DNA of 64,000 nucleotides, taken from NCBI GenBank assembly GCA_049999765.1, contig JBNGIQ010006064.1:1-64000 (forward strand), in the 5' to 3' direction. Under the pieces are notes generated by a model, which did not search any database, was not told the origin of the DNA, and worked only from the letters and a program-made list of their open reading frames with translations. Of this stretch, positions 54,685-64,000 are shown piece by piece (positions within the stretch are counted from its first letter, which is position 1; each line of letters starts with the position of its first letter). The DNA comes from Phaeoceros laevis (taxonomy: Eukaryota > Anthocerotophyta > Anthocerotopsida > Notothyladales). Position numbers and translations under genes: made by a program.

Positions 54685-55842
54685 ATGGATTGGGCAGCGC
54701 TGTGCCGGGCGCACATGGATTTCAAGCCAACGGAGAGGCCGACATACCGGGCGGGGGGGCTAAGCACGTCGCAGATGCTGAGAGACATGGCTTTGTGGAC
54801 GGTCAAATTTACGCGCAGCCGCGGGGCTGTGGCCTTCGCTGACTATAATCACTGGCTTGACGCTGTCGCCAGGTTTGTGGCAAGCAGCGTGCTAGCAGAG
54901 GAAGAAGCCACTTGGATGGCTATGGCTATGCCGTCCTTGGAGGAGGTCAAGGCATTGCTCCAGGGGCGGGGTGTTGGAGAGCAGGGCACGGGCAACTGGG
55001 AGGTGGTGCAGACGGGATTGGCGTTGCAGGCTCTGAAGGCGCACTACGACCTGCGGCTGGGGCAGGCGCAGCAGCAGTGGGAGGCCCTGCTGCTCTCCCC
55101 TGACCTGGTGATGGAGGTGCAGCGAGTGCTGGCGGGTGAGGAGTTCAGGTCCCGGCTGCGGACCGGCGCGGCCAGCAGCACCGTGGATGGCAGTGGCCTG
55201 GCCTACCAGCACCCGGAACCCGCCCTCATCCCGGGGATGCTCCAGGCCGTCTGCGACCTGTACAACGCGCTGCTGAGGGGTGTAGCTGATGCCGACGTTG
55301 CCTCAGGCACGGCCATGGCAGATCTGTACAAGCTTGCCGCTCTGCTGTTTGTGCACGTTGAGGCTGTGAAGCCGTTTGCGGCAAGCAATTCACGCATGGC
55401 GCGCCTGCTTGCCGCATTCGTGCTTTGGGCGCTCACGCCGTTCCCTGTCACTCCCACCTGTGATGGCAGTGTTGGCTCGCGGAGAGCAATGCAGCAGGCC
55501 CTGCAGGCTAGCTGGAGCCAAGTCTGTCCCGACACCTTTCTGGGACTGGTACCTCCTTGCGACCTGGCGGCCCTGTTGATCGAGGCCGGCTGGCTAGCCT
55601 GGCAAGATTTCATTGAGAGGTTCCAAAGGTACCGACTTGGCAAATTCGGGTGCTTTGTTGGATGTGTTGTTTGGAAACCCTTGGCGCTGACGACTCCCAT
55701 GTGTCTGTCCAGATCTATTGCCGTGAGAGCGGAGCCAGCGGGAGGAGGCATAGCATCAGTGAGCTGCAGTAGTCAGAAACCGGGAGGGGAGTCAGATATG
55801 GATGACCTCGCCTGGCTTCTTGGGACTTCTTTGAGTCTGTGA
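54685..55842 (+). CDS. Fic-domain protein with degenerate active-site motif
   Basis: 385 residues from ATG 54685 (the open frame upstream runs through the tRNA, so it is not used). N-terminal region MDWAALCRAHMDFKPTERPTY. The Fic fold is visible from about residue 175: YQHPEPALIPGMLQAVCDLY matches the flap/helix 'PPPPExIPxLMxxL', and LLFVHVEAVKPFAASNSRMA followed by RLLAAFVL aligns with the signature 'LHxxFVxIHPFxDGNGRxxRLL'. The catalytic HPFx(D/E)GNGR is here KPFAASNSR: His, acidic residue and both Gly are replaced, while Phe, Asn and Arg remain. Normal Fic enzymes AMPylate proteins; this one may be inactive or use another chemistry. A possible donor at about 55629 (AAAG|GTACCG) and acceptor at 55712 would alter the tail; the last 70 residues are uncertain. 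Confidence 0.6.
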   Translation: MDWAALCRAHMDFKPTERPTYRAGGLSTSQMLRDMALWTVKFTRSRGAVAFADYNHWLDAVARFVASSVLAEEEATWMAMAMPSLEEVKALLQGRGVGEQGTGNWEVVQTGLALQALKAHYDLRLGQAQQQWEALLLSPDLVMEVQRVLAGEEFRSRLRTGAASSTVDGSGLAYQHPEPALIPGMLQAVCDLYNALLRGVADADVASGTAMADLYKLAALLFVHVEAVKPFAASNSRMARLLAAFVLWALTPFPVTPTCDGSVGSRRAMQQALQASWSQVCPDTFLGLVPPCDLAALLIEAGWLAWQDFIERFQRYRLGKFGCFVGCVVWKPLALTTPMCLSRSIAVRAEPAGGGIASVSCSSQKPGGESDMDDLAWLLGTSLSL

Positions 55843-56498
55843 GTTTTTGCGTGGTCATAACGCTGACAAACCAGACTCATAACGTTGAATGAGGAAGTTG
55901 ACATCGTTCGGCAGGCATTGCCAAAGTGTCCGCCCCTCTGATCTCAGGTAATGGTCACTCTGAAGAGATGTTCACTTTGTGGAGCTTCAAGTATCCTAGT
56001 CGTCCCTAATACACGGCTTGTAGTATTCTGTAGGTGTGGTTCTCATGAACTTGGTGGCACAGGAAGCAGGCAAGCAGCATATAGAGCAACCCCAGAAATG
56101 GTTCAAGAGCAAGGAACGAACAGCGCCTTCCCCTGTGAGACAAGAAACCACTCTAGAACAAGTTCTGCACAAGTGGCATGTGTTGGAATCTGGAAAACCT
56201 ACGCTTTATGTTAGGCGATGGCGCCTGGCCAGTACAGTATATACAACTGCCTTGAGAATCTGAGATTCTTTTGACTCCACGTGTGCACCCAGCGAATCAT
56301 ACTTTCTGCAATTTAAGAGTTACAATAATGAGACATATCCTGTACAAATAGCGTTGATTGGAGGTGCATCTGTTCCAGGAAGGAAGACGAATTCGGCAGG
56401 GGCATCGCCCCTCTCAGTTTCAGTCTGGGAGTAGATTCTTTCCCACAATATACGTGGGGCCGGAAAATATAAATGCAGCTACAGGTTAGCCTAGCAAG
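55843..56498. other. Intergenic; possible exon at 56030-56263
   Basis: After an acceptor-like 'ctgtag' (56034) one plus frame reads VVLMNLVAQEAGKQHIEQPQ and ends at about 56263 with TTALRI and a stop. It could be a distal exon of the Fic-like gene, but no domain is recognised. The right part is the sigma-factor 3' flank. Confidence 0.3.
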
Positions 56499-59169
56499 CT
56501 AGTTAGAAGAGGCAAATTCCATATAGTCCAACAGGATCTTGTGTCTATCTGGCTGTCTTAGCTTCCTCATGGCCTTAGTTTCAATCTGGCGAATACGCTC
56601 TCTTGTTACCTTGAAGACATGCCCGATCTCCTCCAAAGTTCTCATCCTACCATCATCCAGCCCATAACGCAGCCGCAAAACGTCCCTTTCCCTTGCTGTC
56701 AAAGTGCGCATGACCACGTCTAGGTCCTGCTTAAAAAGCCTTTTGGCAATAACATCCTCGGGACTTTCGACTCCAGAGTCTGCAACAAGTTCCTGAGAGA
56801 ATGGCAGAAAATGAGCACAATCTACAAAAATAAGAATGGGAGGGCAACACCACTGCCACATCGCAGCAAGCACTCGAAAGTCGTCAAGGAACTTACTCCT
56901 ACTGTCGTGTCCCCTTCCTTCCCGATTGGTCTTTCCATGGACTGAGTACCCCTTGTGGATCGAAGTATCAGTTTGAGTTTTTCCACACCCATCCCGACAA
57001 GAGCTGCAATCTCTGCATCTGTTGCAGGCCTTCCACGTTCTTGAGCTACTATTCTCCTTGCTTTATTGATCCGAGATATCACCTCAAACATATGAACCTG
57101 GTGTACAAAACGCAGAGGTGAACGTAAGGACAAAATTTTGTAAATAACCGTACATCAGAACTGTGACAAGTGAAGAGAACCGCAACCTGAGAACCGCAAT
57201 CTGAGAGAGTCCTCCCGCAAATAAAACAAACAGGGTCTAATGCAAGTAAGAACATACAGGAAGACGAATCATTCGAGACTGATCCGCAATAGCTCGTGTA
57301 ACTGCTTGTCTTATCCACCAGTGCGCATACGTTGAAAATTTGAAACCCTTAGTGTGGTCAAATTTCTCTGCTCCCCGAATCAACCCAATGCTCCCTACCT
57401 GAAAACGGTAGCACATGAATTCCCAAAGCCTATGTTAGCAACAAACCCGACAGCTTCTCCCCATTTGCTTGAAGATATATCTAGTACATGCTCCTCAGAA
57501 GCGCAGAATATCTCCAACAATAAATTTGGAACCAACAAACATATCCAACCAGCTGTGACAGACATGGTTCTCACCTGCACCAGATCTTGGAAGGCCATTC
57601 CACGGCCTTGATATCTTTTAGCAATGGAGACAACCAGTCGGAGGTTTGAATTGACCATTTTATCCTTACAAGATCGGCCTTGATTTAGCCTGTTCTCAAA
57701 GGGTCGTTGACCCATGCCAACGGCTTTGCCCCATTCAGCAATTGTAGGTTCACGGCCCATCTGGTCCTTCAATTTCTTTTTCACTGCTTCCAGTTTCATG
57801 AGGTCCTGCACAAGTAGATCAGCTGCATGAAGCCCAAAGGCGGGCATTTGCTTCATTCAAAGACAGAGTTACCCAGGCAAAGAACCAGGCAGCCCACCTG
57901 GATCCCTTGGGATAGTTCAACCTCTTCAGCAGAGTTCAGCAGGCGCGACCTTCCTATTTCACGTAGGTAGGTTCGAACAGGATCATTTGCCGAGTCTGTG
58001 GTTATGGATGACCTTTTTGACCTTGAGGAAGCCGCCGAAGCAGTTGCTTCTGCTGCTTTCTCAGCTTTGGCAAGGGCCCGCTCCCTCTTCTGAAGCCTCT
58101 CTTTTCGGCGCTTTGATTTCACTGCCACGTTCTCTCTATTCCTGGCCTTGGTCTCAGCGAGCAACTCTTCTTCAGCTGCCACCAAAGAGTTTGATCCACC
58201 ATCCTCTTGGGTTTCATCACCAATCTGAAAGTCGCCTTCGACCTGTTCCCAAGGGGATGTATCCCCTTCTAACCTGGAGGTTTCTTTCTCAAACAGACGA
58301 GACATTTTTGAAAGCGTCATAAGATCGCTCTCCGACCAATCCGCATTGATGTGGGCCTCATCAGCAAACCTGGATTCCGACCCTTCTGTGATCTGAACAG
58401 CCCCAGCTCTCTCCATTTCACTCAACCTGGCCCTTTCCAACCTCAACCTAAGTATGTCCTTCGCATCATAAGAAAAATCAGCAAAGGCTTCGTCCTCTCC
58501 CTCAAGACTATCCGGCAAGTAGTCTAGGGAAAGATTGGAAGTTAAAGCTTCCACATCCCTGGCTGCTTTAACAGCAGCCCTGGCCAGGGCCATGGCCTGT
58601 TCAGCAGCCGCTACAGCAACTGCTTCATCACTGGCTACCCAATTTTCGGTAACCACAGCATCCACCTTCACAACCGGCCTCCCAACCGGAGTATTTGAGT
58701 GGAATCCAACCGACAGTTCTGACGACTGTGCACTCACAAAAGACCTGAGAGGAGCACAGCAGACACAGACAACTGGTGAGCATTCCACACGACCACACAG
58801 TACCGAACTGGCAGCAATCCAGCACAGTGGGAGAGCCTGAAAACTTCAATGCAGGTTCTTCGAAACCAGTCCACCAAAAAAGACTACCAGAAAGCACACT
58901 CACTTCAAAGCCACTCGCTTGTGGTGGCCATCTCCGCTCCCATGTATCAGAGCGCGGCTGCGCCTGCAGCGGGGGTCTCCGGAGTGCGACTTTAACTCGC
59001 ACAGGTAGAGCTTGGCAGGTTGTCCATGGGGCAGAGGCAGCTGAGACTGACAACGCACGACTTCAAAGGGCTGCTGCGGAGATGTCCAGCAGGAGGGAGG
59101 AGGGGCAGTGTTGCGAGATGCGCCGGCGCACTGTGGCAGCAGTGGAGAGGAAGAAACCGCGTGCGCCAT
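56499..59169 (-). CDS. Plastid RNA polymerase sigma-70 factor
   Basis: Sigma factor directing the bacterial-type plastid RNA polymerase (PEP) to promoters. Six exons in phase (59169-58904, 58744-57898, 57805-57575, 57398-57258, 57097-56897, 56792-56499) give 659 residues. The start [20 protein letters not shown] fits a transit peptide. A long plant-specific N-terminal part follows ([20 protein letters not shown], acidic patches, [20 protein letters not shown]). Region 1.2 is [17 protein letters not shown]; region 2 is [40 protein letters not shown] and [20 protein letters not shown]; region 3 is [20 protein letters not shown]; region 4 is [20 protein letters not shown] and the helix-turn-helix [20 protein letters not shown]. 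All core regions are intact. The subtype (SIG1- or SIG2-like) is not decided, so no symbol is given. Confidence 0.95.
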
Positions 59170-60282
59170 ATCCACCACTCCCCAGCCCCTTGAAGCCTCA
59201 CCCAAGCACTGAATCTACATTATCACACATTGGTGACAGGGACCCAGTACAGTACTCTTGAATTCTAGCTGGTGCAGTGAAGCAATCCGTAGGTGCAGCG
59301 CTGCTTATCCTCCGGGAAAGGAGTCCCAGGGACGGCGAGCAGCATACCAGGAAGAGGGAGAGAGACTTTTGTGGATGAGACAGGCAACGTCGAGGGGTTT
59401 TAGGAGGGGCCACCGCTTCCATGGTTTCCGTAACCCGGTTCCCGGTTCCGTGGTGACTACCGTCTCATGAGATGTCATCCCTACCTTTTTTGGGATCTTT
59501 TTAGCGGGCACCGGTGTGCAGATTCTGTGGTTCCATGCGCAGTCGGCCTTAGATTTTTGTTACATTGTTAAGTGTTATGTACATATTAACTGGCCGCTTT
59601 GTATACGTACACGGCAGCAGGCCGTTAGCAATCGGGTCCGGTTTAGGTCGGATTTATGTCCATGTGATGATCGGACTCATGAAGAACCAAGAAGTCTTGC
59701 GAGTTAGTCTCATGGAGATGCAGCGCTTGCTGCTTTGGATGGTGGAAGCTCAGCAATAAGCTAATGTTAAACTCATCTGATTTCTTCTAATACAACTATC
59801 ATACATTTCTGAAGTTTTTGGGGATCACAAGTCTATGAAAAATTCTTGGTTGGAGGGTTTTGAAGTTTTGCTCTCTTCACAGGCTCCACTCTCTATCTAT
59901 GAAAAGTTCCTGAACTTTCACTCTCTATCTATGAAAGGTTCCTGAACTCTTGATTCAATGGCAGGAAGTAAGACCAGGTTGCACAATCCAGCAAGAGATG
60001 TACCATGAAAAGTTTAAGAATTTCCTATTACTGTAAAGTGTGGGAACCTTGACACTGACAAGCTGTCATGCGTCATTGCAATCCAAAGCTCAATCGTACA
60101 GCAGTAACGTGGTGGGTTTTTAGAGGGCAGCTGGAATTCTGTTCTAATAATAATGTGATGAAGCTTGTTGGACGTTGCAACTCGATCAAATACATTCGCA
60201 GTGCGATCAAACACAATCTATCAAGTCTTCGGCATATGTACACGTCTGCCACCTTCGCAGTTCTCTGCAAATACGAAGCTCT
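59170..60282. other. Sigma-factor upstream region and spacer
   Basis: No gene recognised. A short direct repeat 'ctctctatctatgaaaagtt' / 'ctctctatctatgaaaggtt' lies at about 59888-59941. Includes the sigma promoter and the 3' flank of the P450 pseudogene. Confidence 0.5.
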
Positions 60283-61765
60283 CTACGAGGCTTTCAACTC
60301 CTTCACCAGGAGGATTACCGAATCCGCGCTCGTAATGTTGACAGGACCAGGGCAATGCTGGTAACGTGGAGACACCTGCAGACTGAAACGGTGCAGAATG
60401 CAAGCAATCAGCGTTTTGGCTTCCACTAGAGCGAAGTTTAGGCCAATGCAGATACGAGGCCCTCCACCAAAAGGCAGAAACGCATCGGCACGGTTCAAGC
60501 AAGCTGCCCCCACTCCGTTTTCAAACCTCTCCGGCTTGAAAGCAAGCGGCTTGTCCCAATACTTCTCGTCCAGATGTAGCACCGGTACGGGGACCAGCAC
60601 GTTTGTGCCAGGCAAGATGTCGAGATCACCCAGTTTGTGCCTTACAACGGCTTCTCTAGACAGCAAAGGTGCTGCAGGGTTAAGGCGCAGCACTTCATGG
60701 TAGGATCATTCCAACCTGCAGGCATGGAACAAGCATTGTTACTAACCGGGATGGGCCAAGAGGATGTGATGTAATATGCTGGAGCCGGAAGGCTACTTAC
60801 GATGTGGAGCTTGTTGACGCCATCAGCGTCAAGAATACCAGTGTTACCTGTAACACTGCGCACCTCCTCTCGAGCTTTCACCTGCCACTCTGTGTGATGG
60901 GCCAACTGTAGCAAATTCCATGTCATCAAAAGGGTTGTTGTAGCATATCCTGCCAGAAAAATGGTTCTACATTCGTGCAACATCTGCCCCTTTGTCATGG
61001 TTTTGCTGCCACCAAGCATAGCGTCTACCATGATTCAAACAAGGTCATGGCCGCTTTCTGCGGTGTACTCGTTGTGTACACCGCCGGTGGTTGTGTTTCT
61101 GATCCCAGAGGCCGAGCGGACAGCCTGAATGCGAGCATCCACGATCTCTTCTATCAAGTTGTCAATGAACCTGTTGTCCCTGGACATTCGCTTCTCTGAC
61201 TCTGTCTGTAGCAGGAAACTGAATTCAGCTTCCAGGGTAAGTTAGAAGGCAACCCAAGATCTGTGCATGCACAAGCTTTCTGCATGTATGTTTTGCAATG
61301 CTGTAGCTAAGAGCTGAGATGTGGAACTTGACAGTGTTTTTAGCGCTAGCATTCGCAGCAGTGAGCTGGTCCATTGTCTGGAACACCTTTGAAGCAGCTT
61401 CTAAAGGTATGGTTCCAGCCACATCTGCACCGAATGCAGCCCGTGACATGACGTTGAGTGCTGCTCCCTTGACATCTGTACTGATTAGAATCTCGGCAGA
61501 ACCCGAGGAGCTCTGAACTTTTTTCAGCCAGAGCTGCACCAGACCGTTGCTGGCTTCCAAGATGTGATGCTGCAAACCCTGCAACATTGACAAGAAGAGA
61601 GGTTTTAAATATTTGGTCTAAGGATTCCTTGGACCAAATATTTAAGCAAAGGAGCACCTGTAGAAACTTGTGAGTGTCACCAGGTGTCACCTTCAAGAAT
61701 TGGAGACGAAAGCCGGCATTCATAATCTTTCTTTGCTCAAACCAGAAAGAGGTTGCCGGTACCTA
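60283..61765 (-). pseudogene. Cytochrome P450 pseudogene (CYP72-clan-like)
   Basis: Recognisable P450 parts: C-helix FWFEQRKIMNAGFRLQFLK (about 61745-61690), VMSRAAFGADVAG (about 61430), SRDNRFIDNLIEEIVDARI (about 61150), I-helix FLAGYATTTLLMTW, EEVRSVTGNTGILDADGVNK, K-helix EVLRLNPAAP, and heme loop FLPFGGGPRICIGLNFALVE with the Cys ligand, ending ELKAS at 60283. Lesions: an in-frame TGA at 61037-61035 (DLV-stop-IMVDAMLGG, where Gly is usual); an extra base near 60699-60700, before EVLRL, shifting VGMIL out of frame; no N-terminal 130 or so residues (that space is DCC1 exon 1); and the I-helix acidic residue replaced by Ala (GYATT for GxE/DTT). An unrecognised intron could hide one lesion, not all. 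Confidence 0.82.
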
Positions 61766-61977
61766 AGAGCTCCCCTAAAGAAAGCTAACAAATAAAAAGT
61801 AAATATGGTTCCCTACAACATACCGGTAGCTTCACAGTCCTCGTGGTGTCTCAACAGATGTACAGTGTTGGCCGCGCGGCTGGAAGTGGTGCCAAGCCGC
61901 AATGCTGACAGGAACCGGAGTAGCAGCTGACAGGGCCTGATTAGGGATACGTTTCTTGGTGCTGGGGCGGAGGAACA

Positions 61978-63549
61978 ATGCTCAAGGCCTTGCGTCTCCA
62001 AGACTCTGGCAGCATTGATTTGAAGTATAGCAGGTCCTTTGGATGCCAAGAGTACAAGCTCCTAGAAGTTGACGACAGTCTGTTGCAACAGATAGTAGAC
62101 GGCGGGTGAGAGAAACAGCAAATTTTCCGCGCTGGGCTTCTGAAACCTTCGAAGTTCTTGTTCTCATGACCAGCTTCTGGTTCGTAGGGTGAGCATCAAG
62201 GGTTGTGCAAATGACGAAGCCGTGCTGTGCAGCAGTTCCACAACATATGCTGTCAAGTTTGTGTCCACATCCAACAGTGTATTTCTAGCGCCGCCAACAA
62301 ACAATAGTCTTGTTGGTACAGACGCAGTTGACGGAGCAGATGCAGGTCTCATCGCCTTTAGTACTAGAGGCCTTGATGTGAGTTCCTGTTACTGTGTCTT
62401 GCTCCGACAATTCTCAACGAAAACTCTGGTTTCTGCAGAAACGACGGAAGAGGACGGAGAGACGGCAGCTGTGGTAGCTACAGTCAGTGGATTCATCGAA
62501 CTCGTGCAAGTAGCTCCTCGAATTGAGAAACTACAAACTTTGCTGGCCCAAAACCCTTACAGGGAAGTAGATGAGATCATGGATACGGAGGGTGGAATAA
62601 AAGGCATCTCGGCGAATGAGGAATGGGGGCTCTACACATGGGATTATCTAGTAAGCAACGTGCAGGCCAGTGAGGAGGAGTTGCGATTGGCGTTGAAGGA
62701 GCTAGGGGCCGTGCAGATAGGGAGGCATTGGAGAACAGTGGACCGCAGCTTCATGACTGGCCTGCTTGATGTCCTTTTGTTGAACGCTGTGTCACATGAC
62801 TGGGATTTAAAAGCTCTTAGTGAGTCTGATGTTATTTCAACTATGAGAGCTGATGGTTTTTCTGACAAGCTCGTTCAGCACTGTCTTGCAACGTACGGAG
62901 TCGAGGTGCGCTTCTTACCTGTTCGTTCCATGTCCTCTTTCTGGCTAGCCTAACAGCTGAAGAGGGTACTCGTGACTGCACAGATAGAGGGTTTGGATCC
63001 CCGGACCTGGTCACTTGATCACACCTTAATCTGCGTTCACTATGCGAAGGGACTGTTGCTTCAAAAAGGCAGGTGAGAGCACTTGGACAACGTTTGTGTT
63101 TGCCCATGTTTTGAGCTGCGCTGAGACGGTTCGGTTACTGCCAGGTGGAGTTCCGAGGAGTTCATGGCCGAATGGCAGAAGCTGTTGCCCGTAGAAATAG
63201 TGCCCAGCCTGGTCATGCTAAGGGGAGAAGCTTTGGTGGAGAAGCTGGGGTCGCACTCATGGCTGAAAGGTTTTAGCCGTTCGTGCCTGCCAACAAACCC
63301 CGCAGCACGATTCTCTGCTTTATTCAAAGAGCGGCCCAGATGGTTGTGGGAAGACTTGCAGTATTACGTAAGGTTAGTTCTTCCGTTTCGATGGCCGTCT
63401 TGTGTTGCAACTTCAGGCAAGCACTTACTTGGCGTTGCCTACTCAGTGACTTGCGGGTTCCTGGGCTATCAGTGGAGGCTATGCTGCTGAAATACACGCG
63501 GAAAACGCAACCGGATGCTTCTTGTCCTCCGGTTTACAATGCGCGATAG
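61978..63549 (+). CDS. DCC1: DCC1, sister chromatid cohesion protein (CTF18-RFC subunit)
   Basis: Subunit with CTF8 of the alternative CTF18-RFC clamp loader, which acts at replication forks in PCNA loading and cohesion. Five exons in phase (61978-62105, 62188-62905, 62984-63072, 63145-63372, 63447-63549) give 421 residues. The N-terminus EYKLLEVDDSLLQQIVDGG and DEAVLCSSSTTYAVKFVSTS then NSVFLAPP match the family start; the middle has GFIELVQVAPRIEKLQTLL and NPYREVDEI; the C-terminal winged-helix part has WRTVDRSFMTGLLDVLLLNA, WSLDHTLICVHYAKGLL, EEFMAEWQKLLPVEIVPSL, AARFSALFKERPRWLWEDLQ and the end LSVEAMLLKYTRKTQP. The stretch 62378-62438 could be read as a GT-AG intron, but removing it breaks the frame, so it is kept as coding. 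The last junction (63372/63447) was chosen for phase. Confidence 0.93.
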
Positions 63550-63917
63550 GCAATCCGGGTAGAACCATTGCCTTCTAGAAAGGAGACAATTATTTGTAAA
63601 TTCCCTATCGGCGAAGCAATATCAAGTGTCAATAGTCCATCCCCTGCCAGGGATCGTATGTGTTTCTTGCTTGTGCGATCCCTCGTGTAACATGTTGCTT
63701 CGATAAAAAATTCCTTCACCTCTTTGGCGTCCCACAACACGATCTCTGTGGTGGTGAAGTTTTCGTAGACCAGCCCCTGCTCTGCTTTACAAGCACACAA
63801 GCAAATGTTCAGCCCTATCTGCTTCCTGAGGCCACCATACTGACCATAGCAAGTTAGCAACTGAGAGATGTTTGTTTTAGGTAACCGGTGCATATAGTCT
63901 CCTCCACTGACAGACAT
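63534..63917 (-). CDS. Unrecognised 127-codon ORF, tail-to-tail with DCC1
   Basis: ATG 63917 to a stop at 63534, overlapping the DCC1 end by 16 bp. The residues (MSVSGGDYMHRLPKTNISQL, then EIVLWDAKEVKEFFIEATCY) look protein-like but match no family I know. It may be DCC1 3' UTR antisense or the 3' exon of a gene running in from beyond the window. Confidence 0.25.
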   Translation of the reverse strand: MSVSGGDYMHRLPKTNISQLLTCYGQYGGLRKQIGLNICLCACKAEQGLVYENFTTTEIVLWDAKEVKEFFIEATCYTRDRTSKKHIRSLAGDGLLTLDIASPIGNLQIIVSFLEGNGSTRIAYRAL

Positions 63918-64000
63918 TAGGCAGGACTGCTTCCGCGTAGCCGTTGTCTTCTATGGGAATGGGCTCCCGGGATGCAGCCTAACGGGCCTTGCGCATGTCC

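Noticed and set aside
61813-62167. P450 N-terminal exons on the minus strand
   Set aside because: No P450 N-terminal motif is present and the interval is occupied by DCC1 exon 1 on the plus strand.
62378-62438. 61-bp GT-AG intron in DCC1 (GTGAGT ... CTGCAG)
   Set aside because: Excision would shift the frame and destroy the conserved GFIELVQVAPRIEKL region; reading through keeps one frame with no stop.

Overview
The window looks like nuclear DNA of a land plant, probably a seedless one (bryophyte or lycophyte grade), but the species cannot be named from sequence alone. The reasons are plant-type villin, nucleus-encoded plastid proteins (plastid PNPase, a plastid sigma factor), PLS-class pentatricopeptide (PPR) genes, a LEA protein, and many short GT-AG introns of roughly 60-150 nt. 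Two runs of N (34996-35005, 40786-40885) mark assembly gaps.

Layout. 1-1.5 kb: repeats only. 1.5-7.6 kb (-): a complete villin gene with about 20 exons. 8.9-10.8 kb (-): a gene with the three conserved blocks of LIN37 (MuvB/DREAM subunit), divergent from the plastid polynucleotide phosphorylase gene at 11.0-17.3 kb (+). 18.2-19.3 kb (+): ER-type DnaJ protein of the DNAJB12/14 family with a duplicated start region. 20.4-21.9 kb (+): repeat-rich LEA protein with an ABRE/G-box upstream. 22.5-29 kb (+): a PPR cluster with one long ORF, one frameshifted ORF and at least three decayed relics. 29.9 kb: a tiny membrane-protein ORF. 30-39 kb: a gene-poor island of tandem repeats, two tRNA-derived SINE-like pieces, microsatellites, and a patchwork block copied from two other loci in this same window.

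39.4-48.7 kb (-): one very large gene encoding two superfamily 1 helicases in tandem (SEN1/UPF1-like followed by UvrD/TRANK1-like), interrupted by a 100-N gap. 49-51.7 kb: repeats. 52.7-54.4 kb (+): metallo-beta-lactamase-fold protein with a plastid-type leader; 54.5 kb: tRNA-Leu(UAA); 54.7-55.8 kb (+): Fic-domain protein with a degenerate active site. 56.5-59.2 kb (-): plastid sigma-70 factor (659 aa, all exon phases resolved). 60.3-61.8 kb (-): cytochrome P450 pseudogene. 62.0-63.5 kb (+): DCC1, the sister chromatid cohesion/RFC-CTF18 subunit (421 aa, all exon phases resolved).

The genes are ordinary dispersed nuclear loci and do not form an operon-like pathway. Several (PNPase, sigma factor, perhaps the PPRs) serve organelle gene expression; others serve the cytoskeleton, cell-cycle transcription, chromosome cohesion, proteostasis and stress. 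I found no clear new multi-gene system. The most unusual objects are the Fic-like protein lacking its catalytic histidine, the double-helicase gene, the two-source patchwork duplication at 38.7-39.35 kb, and a pair of perfect adjacent hairpins at 29.62-29.68 kb.
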